Source: Firmicutes bacterium UBA2058 (GTDB lineage: Bacteria; Bacillota; Clostridia; Tissierellales; Sedimentibacteraceae). Taken from it: a stretch of DNA of 6,681 bases. The stretch is taken from assembly GCA_002332905.1 (NCBI GenBank), contig DDAM01000040.1, forward strand, positions 152,090 to 158,770. The letters are read 5' to 3'. This document shows, in pieces, positions 1 to 6,650 of this stretch. The notes beneath the pieces are model-generated. The model saw only the letters and a list, made by a program, of their open reading frames with translations, was not told the origin of the DNA and ran no database searches. How positions within the stretch are numbered: position 1 is the first letter of the stretch; every line of letters begins with the position of its first letter. A program made the position numbers and the translations under genes.

Positions 1-31
1 ATTTATTCTTTAATACTGATAAAAATTCTTT

Positions 32-46
32 GTATTTGACAAATAC
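32..46. promoter_or_regulatory. Perfect 15-base palindrome over the -35 box (candidate operator)
   Basis: GTATTTGACAAATAC is a perfect inverted repeat with 7-base arms around a central A at 39. It completely covers the -35 hexamer at 36-41, so a protein bound here would compete with RNA polymerase. That placement is typical of a repressor operator. I do not recognise it as a known site: it does not fit the CodY, Rex, PerR, Fur or LexA consensus. In DNA this A+T-rich, a 7-base-arm palindrome can arise by chance, so the functional reading is an inference. Confidence 0.35.
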
Positions 47-64
47 TAAAATATGTAATATTCT
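36..64 (+). promoter_or_regulatory. Sigma-A-type promoter for the SNF2 gene
   Basis: A perfect -35 box TTGACA lies at 36-41. After a 17-base spacer comes TATTCT at 59-64, which matches the -10 consensus at four of six positions. Transcription would start near position 71, giving a leader of about 30 bases before the ATG at 102. An overlapping TAATAT at 56-61 is a better -10 hexamer but leaves only a 14-base spacer, so I prefer TATTCT. The assignment is by consensus match only. Confidence 0.6.
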
Positions 65-101
65 AAAGTAATAGGCTAAATCAAATTAAATCGAGGTTAA
101 A

Positions 102-3100
102 ATGAAATCAATTCCACAAAATAGCTTAAGGAAAAAAAATAATTTTTTATATAATATGAAGCTAAGCTTTGATCCATCTTCATTAAAGCTAAATTCTATT
201 GACTCCCAAGAATTTTTAAAGGGAATAGAACTATATGATGATGGAGCAGTTTTTGATGTAAAATTATATAAAATGTTTAACGATGAATCACTTGAAGATA
301 TTATAAAGTTTAACGCTAAAGTAGGCGATCCTGAAACTAAACCTCATGAAATCACTATAAAAATTGATAGAAATGGTGATATAAATTTCTTTAGCTGTGG
401 CTGTGAGAACCATATGGAGCATAAATTTGCTTATTGTAAGCATATCATAGCAGTTTTTTTGTATTTGTATAATAATAACAAATTATCTGATATTAGAAAT
501 AAAAAAACTAGTGCTTTATTAGACTCTAATTTTTCTAATTTAATTAATTGTTATAAAGAAAAGCTATATAATGAAACAGTAACAAGTAAATCTTTGACTA
601 ATATTAAATTAATACCCAAACTTTTATTAAACAGTCAAGGGTTTATTGAATTATATCTTAATATAGGGACAAATAATAAATTCTACGTGGTAAAAAATAT
701 ATTTGCTCTTGCTGAAAATATTAAGTTTTCTTCAAACAATCAATATGGTAAAAATTTCGAGCTTAATCATAATATCAATAATTTTACTAAAGAGTCTAAA
801 GCTTTAGCAAAGCTTATAGTAAACCTTTGTTATGAATATATGGAGGTATATGGATATAGTACAGAATTACTACCTGCAAAAAAAAGTATTAGAATACCTA
901 ATTCTCAATTGGACATATTGTTTGATTTATTTTCAAATAATAAAATTGAATTTACATGCAATAACAAAAGCTATAATTTAACCTTTATAAATGATGACCC
1001 TAAATTAAGTTTTGGGTTAGAAAAAAACTATACAAATAATAAATATGATTTTTTCATCGAAGACTTTTTTGAAAATAATGTTCATATTTTTAAATTTTTA
1101 AATAAAGCTTTTATTATTTATAAGGAACAATTTTATAGATGTACTGATGGATTTATAGATAATGTTTTGCCTGCTGTAGAAAAAATAGAGCAAAGCAGAA
1201 ATTTGTCTATTCCAATTTCTATGGAAAACCTATCTGTGTTTTATTCTACAGTGCTTTTACGCTTAGAAAAATATGCAAATATTCGTATACCTGATGATAT
1301 AACTAACTTTTTTATATTATATCCGTTAAATGCAAAAGTTTATTTGGATACTAACAAAACAAAGGCTATTTATGCAAGTGTTGTATTTTGCTACGGAAGC
1401 GTAGAGATAAATCCACTTAACAATAAATTAAATAGTAAAAATAATTCTATTGCTAAGAATAACAATAATTCTATTGCTAAGAACAACAATAATTCTATTG
1501 TTATTCGAGATTTAGAAAAAGAGATGAAAATAATTTCATTTTTTAAGGAAAATGGATTTGTAGAGAAAGAGAAAAATTTTGTTTTGTCAAGTGAGAATTT
1601 AATTTACAATTTTATAACTACTACAATTAATGATTTAATTAAAATTAGTGAAGTAAACGCAAGTGAAAGCTTTGGTAAAATTAAACTGAGAAACCCAAAC
1701 AGTATCTCAATGGGTATTAAACTTAATAATAACCTAATTGAGTTAGACATGGGAAATCTAGAATTTAACTTAACAGAACTAAAAGATATATTAAAGCAAT
1801 ACAAAATAAAAAAGAAATACTTTAGGTTAAAGGATGGATCATTTCTAAACTTAAATGATTCCTACTTTTCTACAATTGAAACGCTCTCTAATGAATTGAA
1901 TTTATTAAATGAGTTAAAGGACGACAATAAAGTATATATTCCTAGCTACAGATCGTTGCATGTAGAAAGTATAGTTAAAAAAAATTCTATAATATCAGCA
2001 AATAAAAGTAATAATTTCAAGGAAATCATAGGAAATTTAAATAATATACAGGATAGTGATTTCCAAATACCAAAGAGCTTAAATGGTATTTTAAGAAATT
2101 ATCAAAAAACCGGATTCAAATGGTTAAAAACATTAGCACATTATTCTTTAGGAGGAATACTTGCTGATGATATGGGTCTTGGTAAAACACTACAAATTAT
2201 AGCATTGCTTTTATCAGAAAATGAAAATAATAAGCCTTCCATTGTTATATGCCCTACTTCTTTAATCTTTAATTGGCTAAATGAGGTTGATAAATTTACA
2301 AAGGACTTAAAAGCTGTTGTAATTGCTGGTAATAAAGGTCAAAGAATAGAGGCTATAGAAAATGCTAAGGATGTTAATTTAATTATAACATCATATGATC
2401 TTTTAAAGAGAGATATTGATATTTATAAAAAATTTGATTTTAGATATTGCATACTAGATGAGGCTCAATACATTAAAAATTCCTATACACAAAACGCAGC
2501 ATCTGTAAAATGTATAAACAGTGAAATAAGATTTGCTTTAACAGGAACACCAATTGAAAACTCTTTGTCAGACTTGTGGTCAATATTTGATTTTATTATG
2601 CCAAAGTTTTTATTATCATATAAAGATTTTAAAGAAAAATATGAATGTCCTATAGTAAAAGATAATTGTAAAGATGCATTAAAAAGTCTTAATAATCAGA
2701 TAAAACCTTTTATACTGAGAAGGCTTAAAAGTGATGTTTTAAAGGAGCTTCCTGATAAAATGGAGATTTCTAGTTATACAAAAATGGAAGAAAAGCAAAG
2801 AAAGCTCTATGCTGCTGAACTAATAAAGGTTAGTGAGAAATTCAATGAAACAATAACTAGTGTTGGATATGAAAAAAGTCAAATAAAAATATTATCTATG
2901 TTAACAAGATTAAGGCAAATTTGCTGTCATCCATCCTTATATATAGATAACTATACTGGTGAAAGTGCAAAATTAAATCTTTGTATGCAGATAGTGCAAG
3001 ATAGCATAGAAAACGGACATAAAATATTGATATATTCTCAATTTACATCAATGCTTGACATAATAGCAAAAGAATTATCTGTAAACGAAATACCATATTA

Positions 3101-3479
3101 TTTACTAACTGGAAGCACGAAAAGTTCAGAGAGAATACGTCTAATTGATGAGTTTAACAATAACAATATACCTGTTTTTTTAATATCTCTAAAAGCTGGT
3201 GGCACTGGGCTAAATTTAACTGGAGCAGACATAGTAATACATTATGATCCTTGGTGGAACAGCAGTGCGCAAAATCAAGCTACCGATAGAGCTCATCGTA
3301 TTGGACAAAAAAATAAAGTTCAAGTATTTAAATTGATAACTAAGGATACTATTGAAGAGAAAATAGAAAAAATGCAAAAAAAGAAGCAAAGCCTTGCTAA
3401 TTCTATTATTACAGAAAAGGAAATATTATTTAGTTCATTAACTAAGGAAGAAATAAAAGAGCTACTAAATAACTCTTAA
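102..3479 (+). CDS. SWIM zinc-finger SNF2-family DNA-dependent ATPase/helicase-like protein
   Basis: A complete 1125-residue Swi2/Snf2 ATPase, expected to be a cytoplasmic DNA translocase or nucleoprotein remodeller; its cellular target is unknown. The N-terminus has a SWIM zinc finger, CxC-x10-CxH (C99, C101, C112, H114). Residues about 396-620 look like the bacterial SNF2-associated domain, interrupted by an Asn-rich repeat at 447-465. The ATPase core follows: Q motif with YQ at 667-668, Walker A DMGLGKT at 690-696, motif Ia around 716-725, Walker B DEAQ at 786-789, LTGTP at 813-817, motif IV around 975-982, motif V KAGGTGLNL at 1031-1039, and motif VI QATDRAHRIGQ at 1059-1069. No key residue is missing, so it should be active. 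The architecture is common in Firmicutes (compare B. subtilis YwqA, which is shorter). The start at 102 is chosen because GAGGT lies at 93-97; Met19 has no suitably spaced site. There are no membrane segments. It is transcribed alone, convergent with the hydrolase gene. Confidence 0.95.
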   Translation: MKSIPQNSLRKKNNFLYNMKLSFDPSSLKLNSIDSQEFLKGIELYDDGAVFDVKLYKMFNDESLEDIIKFNAKVGDPETKPHEITIKIDRNGDINFFSCGCENHMEHKFAYCKHIIAVFLYLYNNNKLSDIRNKKTSALLDSNFSNLINCYKEKLYNETVTSKSLTNIKLIPKLLLNSQGFIELYLNIGTNNKFYVVKNIFALAENIKFSSNNQYGKNFELNHNINNFTKESKALAKLIVNLCYEYMEVYGYSTELLPAKKSIRIPNSQLDILFDLFSNNKIEFTCNNKSYNLTFINDDPKLSFGLEKNYTNNKYDFFIEDFFENNVHIFKFLNKAFIIYKEQFYRCTDGFIDNVLPAVEKIEQSRNLSIPISMENLSVFYSTVLLRLEKYANIRIPDDITNFFILYPLNAKVYLDTNKTKAIYASVVFCYGSVEINPLNNKLNSKNNSIAKNNNNSIAKNNNNSIVIRDLEKEMKIISFFKENGFVEKEKNFVLSSENLIYNFITTTINDLIKISEVNASESFGKIKLRNPNSISMGIKLNNNLIELDMGNLEFNLTELKDILKQYKIKKKYFRLKDGSFLNLNDSYFSTIETLSNELNLLNELKDDNKVYIPSYRSLHVESIVKKNSIISANKSNNFKEIIGNLNNIQDSDFQIPKSLNGILRNYQKTGFKWLKTLAHYSLGGILADDMGLGKTLQIIALLLSENENNKPSIVICPTSLIFNWLNEVDKFTKDLKAVVIAGNKGQRIEAIENAKDVNLIITSYDLLKRDIDIYKKFDFRYCILDEAQYIKNSYTQNAASVKCINSEIRFALTGTPIENSLSDLWSIFDFIMPKFLLSYKDFKEKYECPIVKDNCKDALKSLNNQIKPFILRRLKSDVLKELPDKMEISSYTKMEEKQRKLYAAELIKVSEKFNETITSVGYEKSQIKILSMLTRLRQICCHPSLYIDNYTGESAKLNLCMQIVQDSIENGHKILIYSQFTSMLDIIAKELSVNEIPYYLLTGSTKSSERIRLIDEFNNNNIPVFLISLKAGGTGLNLTGADIVIHYDPWWNSSAQNQATDRAHRIGQKNKVQVFKLITKDTIEEKIEKMQKKKQSLANSIITEKEILFSSLTKEEIKELLNNS
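1440..1500 (+). repeat. In-frame 24-base tandem repeat (about 2.5 copies)
   Basis: Unit 1 (1440-1463) and unit 2 (1464-1487) differ at one position, T versus C in an Asn codon. A third copy begins at 1488 and diverges after about 13 bases. Each unit encodes NNSIAKNN, giving an Asn-rich stretch from residue 447 of the SNF2 protein. The unit is a multiple of three, so gain or loss of copies keeps the frame. It falls between an INPL motif and an IRDLEKE motif of the SNF2-associated domain, probably in a surface loop. Confidence 0.85.
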
Positions 3480-3480
3480 A

Positions 3481-3501
3481 AGGAGCTATTTAATAGCTCT
3501 T
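3481..3501. terminator. Bidirectional intrinsic terminator between convergent genes
   Basis: GAGCTAT (3483-3489) pairs with ATAGCTC (3493-3499) around a TTA loop. A G-T wobble (3482/3500) and an A-T pair (3481/3501) extend the stem to 9 pairs. On the minus strand the stem runs into TTTTA; on the plus strand it is followed by the weaker TTGTTATTTAT. It occupies nearly the whole space between the SNF2 stop (3477-3479) and the hydrolase stop (3503-3505), so it can serve both genes. It should end transcription better leftward than rightward. Confidence 0.75.
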
Positions 3502-3502
3502 G

Positions 3503-4285
3503 TTATTTATATAGCGCTTCTTTTCTATCTACAAATACATTTAACTTACTTCTAATTAAATTAATTTCGTCAATATCTATATCATATGAAATTAAGTCTT
3601 CCTTAGTTTTGCCTTTAGATAATATTTTTCCTTGTGGACTAATAATTAAAGAATTTCCACCGTATTTTATATCTTTAAATTTACCGCAGCCATTAGCTGC
3701 TACAACGAATATTTGATTCTCTATAGCCCTTGCTCTATTTAATATCTCCCAATGTTCAATTCTTTCTTTTGGCCACTGTGCTACTACGAAAAGTATTTTA
3801 ACATCTTCTAGCGCTAGTTTTCTAGTTAATTCAACAAATCTTAAATCATAGCATATGATTATACCACACTTAATGCCGTCTATTTCAAATGTAACTATTT
3901 TATTTCCACTATCAAAGACTTTATCCTCATTCATGTTTGAAAATAAATGAATTTTATCATATTCAGCCACACAATTTCCTTTTCGATCAAATATAAGTGA
4001 AGTATTATATTTTTTATCAAGTCTTTTATTTGCCACTGAGCCAGCTATTATATTTATATTATTCTCAACAGCTAAGCTACTGAACATATTTTTAGTAATT
4101 TTTCCATCATCATCACAATAATCATCTATACACTTTATTGGTAAAAATCCAATATTCCACATTTCAGGCAAACATACTATATCTGCCTTTTCTTCAGATG
4201 CTTTCGTAATCATGTTTTTCACAGTTATATAATTTTTTTCTAAATTACACATTTTTACATCTAATTGTAAAATGCTTATCTTCAT
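3503..4285 (-). CDS. Carbon-nitrogen hydrolase, nitrilase superfamily, omega-amidase-like
   Basis: A complete 260-residue cytoplasmic enzyme of the usual length for single-domain nitrilase-superfamily amidases. The catalytic triad is visible: Glu41 in LPEMW, Lys111 in YDKIHLF, and nucleophile Cys145 in ICYDLRF. Glu120 aligns with the conserved structural glutamate of the family. The stretch at 169-191 (AQWP...HW...RARAIENQ) is typical of the Nit2/YafV/MtnU group, which hydrolyses omega-amides such as 2-oxoglutaramate or 2-oxosuccinamate. By homology it would be an omega-amidase, but substrate cannot be read from sequence and another small amide is possible; no methionine-salvage or glutamine-transaminase gene is nearby to help. 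The start is the ATG at 4285 because GGAGGT lies at 4295-4290. A TTG at 4297 in the same frame would put the start codon over that site. It lies 44 bases downstream of the cyclase gene and may share its transcript. Confidence 0.92.
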   Translation of the reverse strand: MKISILQLDVKMCNLEKNYITVKNMITKASEEKADIVCLPEMWNIGFLPIKCIDDYCDDDGKITKNMFSSLAVENNINIIAGSVANKRLDKKYNTSLIFDRKGNCVAEYDKIHLFSNMNEDKVFDSGNKIVTFEIDGIKCGIIICYDLRFVELTRKLALEDVKILFVVAQWPKERIEHWEILNRARAIENQIFVVAANGCGKFKDIKYGGNSLIISPQGKILSKGKTKEDLISYDIDIDEINLIRSKLNVFVDRKEALYK

Positions 4286-4289
4286 ATTT

Positions 4290-4295
4290 ACCTCC
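4290..4295 (-). promoter_or_regulatory. Ribosome binding site that fixes the hydrolase start
   Basis: GGAGGT on the minus strand (4295-4290) sits 4 bases before the ATG at 4285. It is a near-perfect Shine-Dalgarno sequence and rules out the longer in-frame TTG start at 4297, whose first codons would overlap it. Confidence 0.85.
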
Positions 4296-4303
4296 AAAAT
4301 AAT

Positions 4304-4322
4304 ATTATAGACAGCTTATAAT
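4304..4322 (-). other. A/T-only inverted repeat between cyclase and hydrolase genes
   Basis: On the minus strand ATTATA (4322-4317) and TATAAT (4309-4304) form a 6-pair inverted repeat around a 7-base loop, followed by ATTATTTT. It could be a very weak terminator or attenuator after the cyclase. Alternatively the TATAAT could be a -10 box for the hydrolase, but the -35 position (TAGTAA) matches at only three of six bases and the leader would be only about 12 bases. Neither reading is strong. Confidence 0.3.
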
Positions 4323-4329
4323 CATCTTA

Positions 4330-6420
4330 CTATTTATATGCTACAACTTTATTTTTATTATTATTTTTTGCATTGTACATAGAAGAATCAGCTCTATTAA
4401 CTCCATCAGAAAATGTTAATTCTTTATCGTTAAACTCATATATTCCTATACTTAATGTTGTACTAATATCGATGTTATCTTTTATAATGTACTTAGTATT
4501 TTCAACAGTTTTTCTAATTCTCTCAGCAATTTTATAAGCAGTTTTCATTGTAGTATTAGGACATATTAATAAGAATTCATCTCCTCCATATCTTCCAATA
4601 AAATCAGTATTTCTTATTAGCTTCCCTATTGTTTGTGTTATCATTTTAATAGCTTGGTCACCAACAATATGCCCATAAGTATCATTTACCTTTTTAAAGT
4701 CATCAATATCAATCATTAGTATACAAAAATTTTTTAATGAGTTTCTAAAATCTTCACTTTGCGAATTACCTTCTTTAAGAATCTCTCTTTTCGTTAAAAA
4801 TCCTGTTAAGCTATCATATACAGCAACCTGCTCCATTTTTTCATATTTTATGGCATTTTTTAAGGCTATTGCAATATAGTTTGCTATAACTTTAAGCCTA
4901 TTAACATCATCTGTATCATAAGCATTTACTTTTAAACTTTGAACAGTCATTACTCCTACAACTTCATCCTTGATTATTAAAGGAAGATATATAATTGATA
5001 ATGGTGCATTAACACCTCTGCCTTCAAGAGTTATCTTATTTACATATTTTTTATACTCTTCTCTAATGTCATTTATAATAACAGGTTTCTTATTTTTAAT
5101 ACAGTAAGCGCTAAATGTTGAACTTGTTTCCATCTTAATTGGAGGCTTAACATTTAATTTATTTTCCTCAAAAGCTGTGACAAGCATTTCATCTGTGTCA
5201 GAATCATACACTGTAATTGCGAAAAAATCAATCTTTACTAATTTATTTATTTCATTGTTAATTTCAATTATCATCTTTTTAACATCTAAAGTAGAAATTA
5301 TTTTTTGTCCTATATAGGAGAGAACTTCTGTTTTATCATGTAATATTCTATAAAGCTTAATTTCTTTGTTTATATTATTAGAATTGGCTCTTCCAATATA
5401 GCTTGTAATATTATAGTTTTGAATTTCTCTATCTATCTTTAAGTATAACTCAAGATTTATAAGTGATTTTTTATATTCTTTAACTTTATTGTAATAATCA
5501 TATAATAGCATACTTGAGTTTTTAATAATTCTGTAAAATTTATTTTCATTAGATATTTCTATAGCTTCATTTAACAGATGGACAGCTTTATCATTATCAC
5601 CGTAATCAAATTTAATTTTTGCCCATTCTATTAAAGCCTCACATTTCTCAAATAAATAATCATTATCAGTAGCAACCTGGCATGAATATTCAAAATCCTT
5701 TTCAGCATTTTCAATCTGCGCAATTCTTCCAAAGTAACAGCCTGATAGTTTATATAATTCTGAAGTAAAAACATTTACTCCCATTTTATTATTATTTTCA
5801 ATAGCATATTGCAAGCACATGAATGCAGCATCAAAATTTCCTAAATTAATTTCAATTTCTGCCAATGCTTTATTATACACTACCTTATATAGGTCGCTTA
5901 AATTATCGTAATCATGTGTATATATAATGTAGTCTAAAATTTCCTTAGCATATTCATATGAACCTGCTAAAATGTTAGTGATACTCGTATTCAAAAGTAG
6001 TTTTGCCACTAAATCTTTTTCATTAATTTCTTTAGCAATCGCTATACCAGAAATTCCAAGCTCATTTGCCAATTCATACTGGCCATTTTGACAATATATA
6101 GCTATAAGGCCATTATAAGCATACACCAAACCTTTTTTGTTATCGTTGTTTGTAAAAATATCCTTAGAAATCTTATATAATTCAATGGATTTTTTATAGT
6201 TTGAAAACTCATAATTATGCCATCCTAAGTAATAGTACATCCAAGCTAAAGCTTCATCTAGTCCATTTTTTTCACAAAAATTAATTACATAATCAATAAG
6301 CTCTTTCCTTTCTTTATAGTTATTCCATAATGTTTTATCAAGCGAGTCACAAAAAAATGATATGTTATCCTCATTTTCGAGAAGTTTTAACAATTGATTC
6401 TCATATTGTTTACAATCCAT
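4330..6420 (-). CDS. Cytoplasmic diguanylate cyclase with TPR, GAF and GGDEF domains
   Basis: A complete 696-residue protein predicted to make cyclic di-GMP from two GTP. Residues about 57-330 form some seven degenerate tetratricopeptide helix pairs spaced about 38-42 residues apart, a protein- or peptide-binding scaffold. Residues about 365-522 form a GAF domain (FSAYCIKNKKPVIINDI at 436-452), likely a small-ligand or redox sensor. Residues about 530-696 are the GGDEF domain: DSLTG at 536-540, metal ligand Asp571 in MIDIDDFK, Asn579 and Asp588 at the guanine-contact positions, the signature GGDEF at 612-616, and MYNAK near the end. The inhibitory site RNTD (603-606) lies exactly five residues before GGDEF, so product inhibition is expected. 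There is no signal peptide, membrane segment or EAL/HD-GYP phosphodiesterase domain. The start is supported by AGGAG at 6434-6430, 9 bases before the ATG. The architecture is familiar in clostridia; the signal is unknown. Confidence 0.95.
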   Translation of the reverse strand: MDCKQYENQLLKLLENEDNISFFCDSLDKTLWNNYKERKELIDYVINFCEKNGLDEALAWMYYYLGWHNYEFSNYKKSIELYKISKDIFTNNDNKKGLVYAYNGLIAIYCQNGQYELANELGISGIAIAKEINEKDLVAKLLLNTSITNILAGSYEYAKEILDYIIYTHDYDNLSDLYKVVYNKALAEIEINLGNFDAAFMCLQYAIENNNKMGVNVFTSELYKLSGCYFGRIAQIENAEKDFEYSCQVATDNDYLFEKCEALIEWAKIKFDYGDNDKAVHLLNEAIEISNENKFYRIIKNSSMLLYDYYNKVKEYKKSLINLELYLKIDREIQNYNITSYIGRANSNNINKEIKLYRILHDKTEVLSYIGQKIISTLDVKKMIIEINNEINKLVKIDFFAITVYDSDTDEMLVTAFEENKLNVKPPIKMETSSTFSAYCIKNKKPVIINDIREEYKKYVNKITLEGRGVNAPLSIIYLPLIIKDEVVGVMTVQSLKVNAYDTDDVNRLKVIANYIAIALKNAIKYEKMEQVAVYDSLTGFLTKREILKEGNSQSEDFRNSLKNFCILMIDIDDFKKVNDTYGHIVGDQAIKMITQTIGKLIRNTDFIGRYGGDEFLLICPNTTMKTAYKIAERIRKTVENTKYIIKDNIDISTTLSIGIYEFNDKELTFSDGVNRADSSMYNAKNNNKNKVVAYK

Positions 6421-6583
6421 ACTTATAAACTCCTTTGCTAATGATTTTTATATAATAGCATAATCTGTGTTTAGTTTCACAGTTAAAAAACCATAACTTT
6501 GTTTTTTTATAATATTTAGCCTTATACATTGTTAAAAGTATATCATCATCAGTTAACTCTCTTGCAATACTTACGCCTCTAAC
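6410..6583 (-). pseudogene. Possible decayed GGDEF C-terminal fragment upstream of the cyclase gene
   Basis: On the minus strand a frame is open for 57 codons from just after a TAA (6586-6584) to a TAA at 6412-6410, overlapping the first codons of the cyclase. Its middle, TMYKAKYYKKTKLWFFN, resembles the end of the intact cyclase, SMYNAKNNNKNKVVAYK (residues 680-696), with six of 17 identical, including the MYxAK hallmark of GGDEF tails. An upstream VSIA resembles LSIG (656-659). About ten residues that normally lie between these two motifs seem to be missing. The only ATG is at 6529, with no Shine-Dalgarno sequence, so expression as a gene is unlikely. It may be the remnant of a tandem cyclase paralogue. 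A 57-codon open frame in A+T-rich DNA could also be chance. Confidence 0.3.
6465..6482 (-). other. Small hairpin in the cyclase leader
   Basis: On the minus strand CTGTG (6482-6478) and CACAG (6469-6465) form a perfect 5-pair stem around the loop AAACTAAA. It ends about 30 bases before the ribosome binding site and is not followed by a T-run, so it is not a terminator. An overlapping AGTTA/TAACT pairing (6498-6494 with 6485-6481) would compete with it. No known riboswitch core is recognisable, including the conserved bases of c-di-GMP-I or c-di-GMP-II aptamers. Confidence 0.3.
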
Positions 6584-6621
6584 TTAATACCTTAAAATTT
6601 ATATATTTGCATTTTATATTT

Positions 6622-6650
6622 ATTCTATCATTTTTATCTTAATTTGTCAA
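6622..6650 (-). promoter_or_regulatory. Extended -10 sigma-A promoter for the cyclase (and perhaps hydrolase) gene
   Basis: Reading the minus strand, TTGACA (6650-6645) matches the -35 consensus fully. After a 17-base spacer comes TAGAAT (6627-6622), five of six for -10, preceded by TGA, an extended -10 TGn element. Transcription would start near 6615, leaving an untranslated leader of about 195 bases before the ATG at 6420. The 261 bases from 6421 to the window end hold no intact gene, only this promoter and the leader elements listed separately. Confidence 0.7.

Noticed and set aside
48..60. 13-base direct repeat AAAATATGTAATA at 48-60 and 6649-6661
   Set aside because: In a window this A+T-rich and this long, several 13-base matches are expected by chance. 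The flanks differ and there is no mobile element between them.
132..148. A8 and T6 runs near the start of the SNF2 gene as a phase-variation tract
   Set aside because: Similar runs occur across the window, for example at about 1977-1984. There is no alternative frame or restart that would make slippage meaningful.
1604..1804. 66-codon open frame on the minus strand inside the SNF2 gene
   Set aside because: It lies wholly antisense to a conserved coding domain, has no ribosome binding site, and its hydrophobic composition is what the opposite strand of this coding sequence gives.
102..6420. A defence or other multi-gene system built on the SNF2 ATPase and the diguanylate cyclase
   Set aside because: The SNF2 gene is convergent and separately transcribed, its architecture is the common chromosomal form, and there is no nuclease, methylase or effector partner. 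The cyclase is an ordinary GGDEF enzyme, not a CBASS-type nucleotidyltransferase.
6485..6507. AAAAAAC/GTTTTTT inverted repeat in the cyclase leader as a terminator or attenuator
   Set aside because: The stem is almost entirely A-T with one G-C pair, so it is too weak for an intrinsic terminator.
6410..6529. 39-codon small gene from the ATG at 6529, overlapping the cyclase start
   Set aside because: There is no Shine-Dalgarno sequence before the ATG and no signal peptide. The part with recognisable similarity begins upstream of the ATG, which fits a remnant better than a functional small protein.
6421..6615. Cyclic di-GMP or lysine riboswitch in the cyclase leader
   Set aside because: The conserved GEMM (c-di-GMP-I) and c-di-GMP-II core sequences are absent. 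A faint likeness of AGAGGCG and AAGGCT to lysine-riboswitch segments is too short, and the spacing too small for that aptamer.
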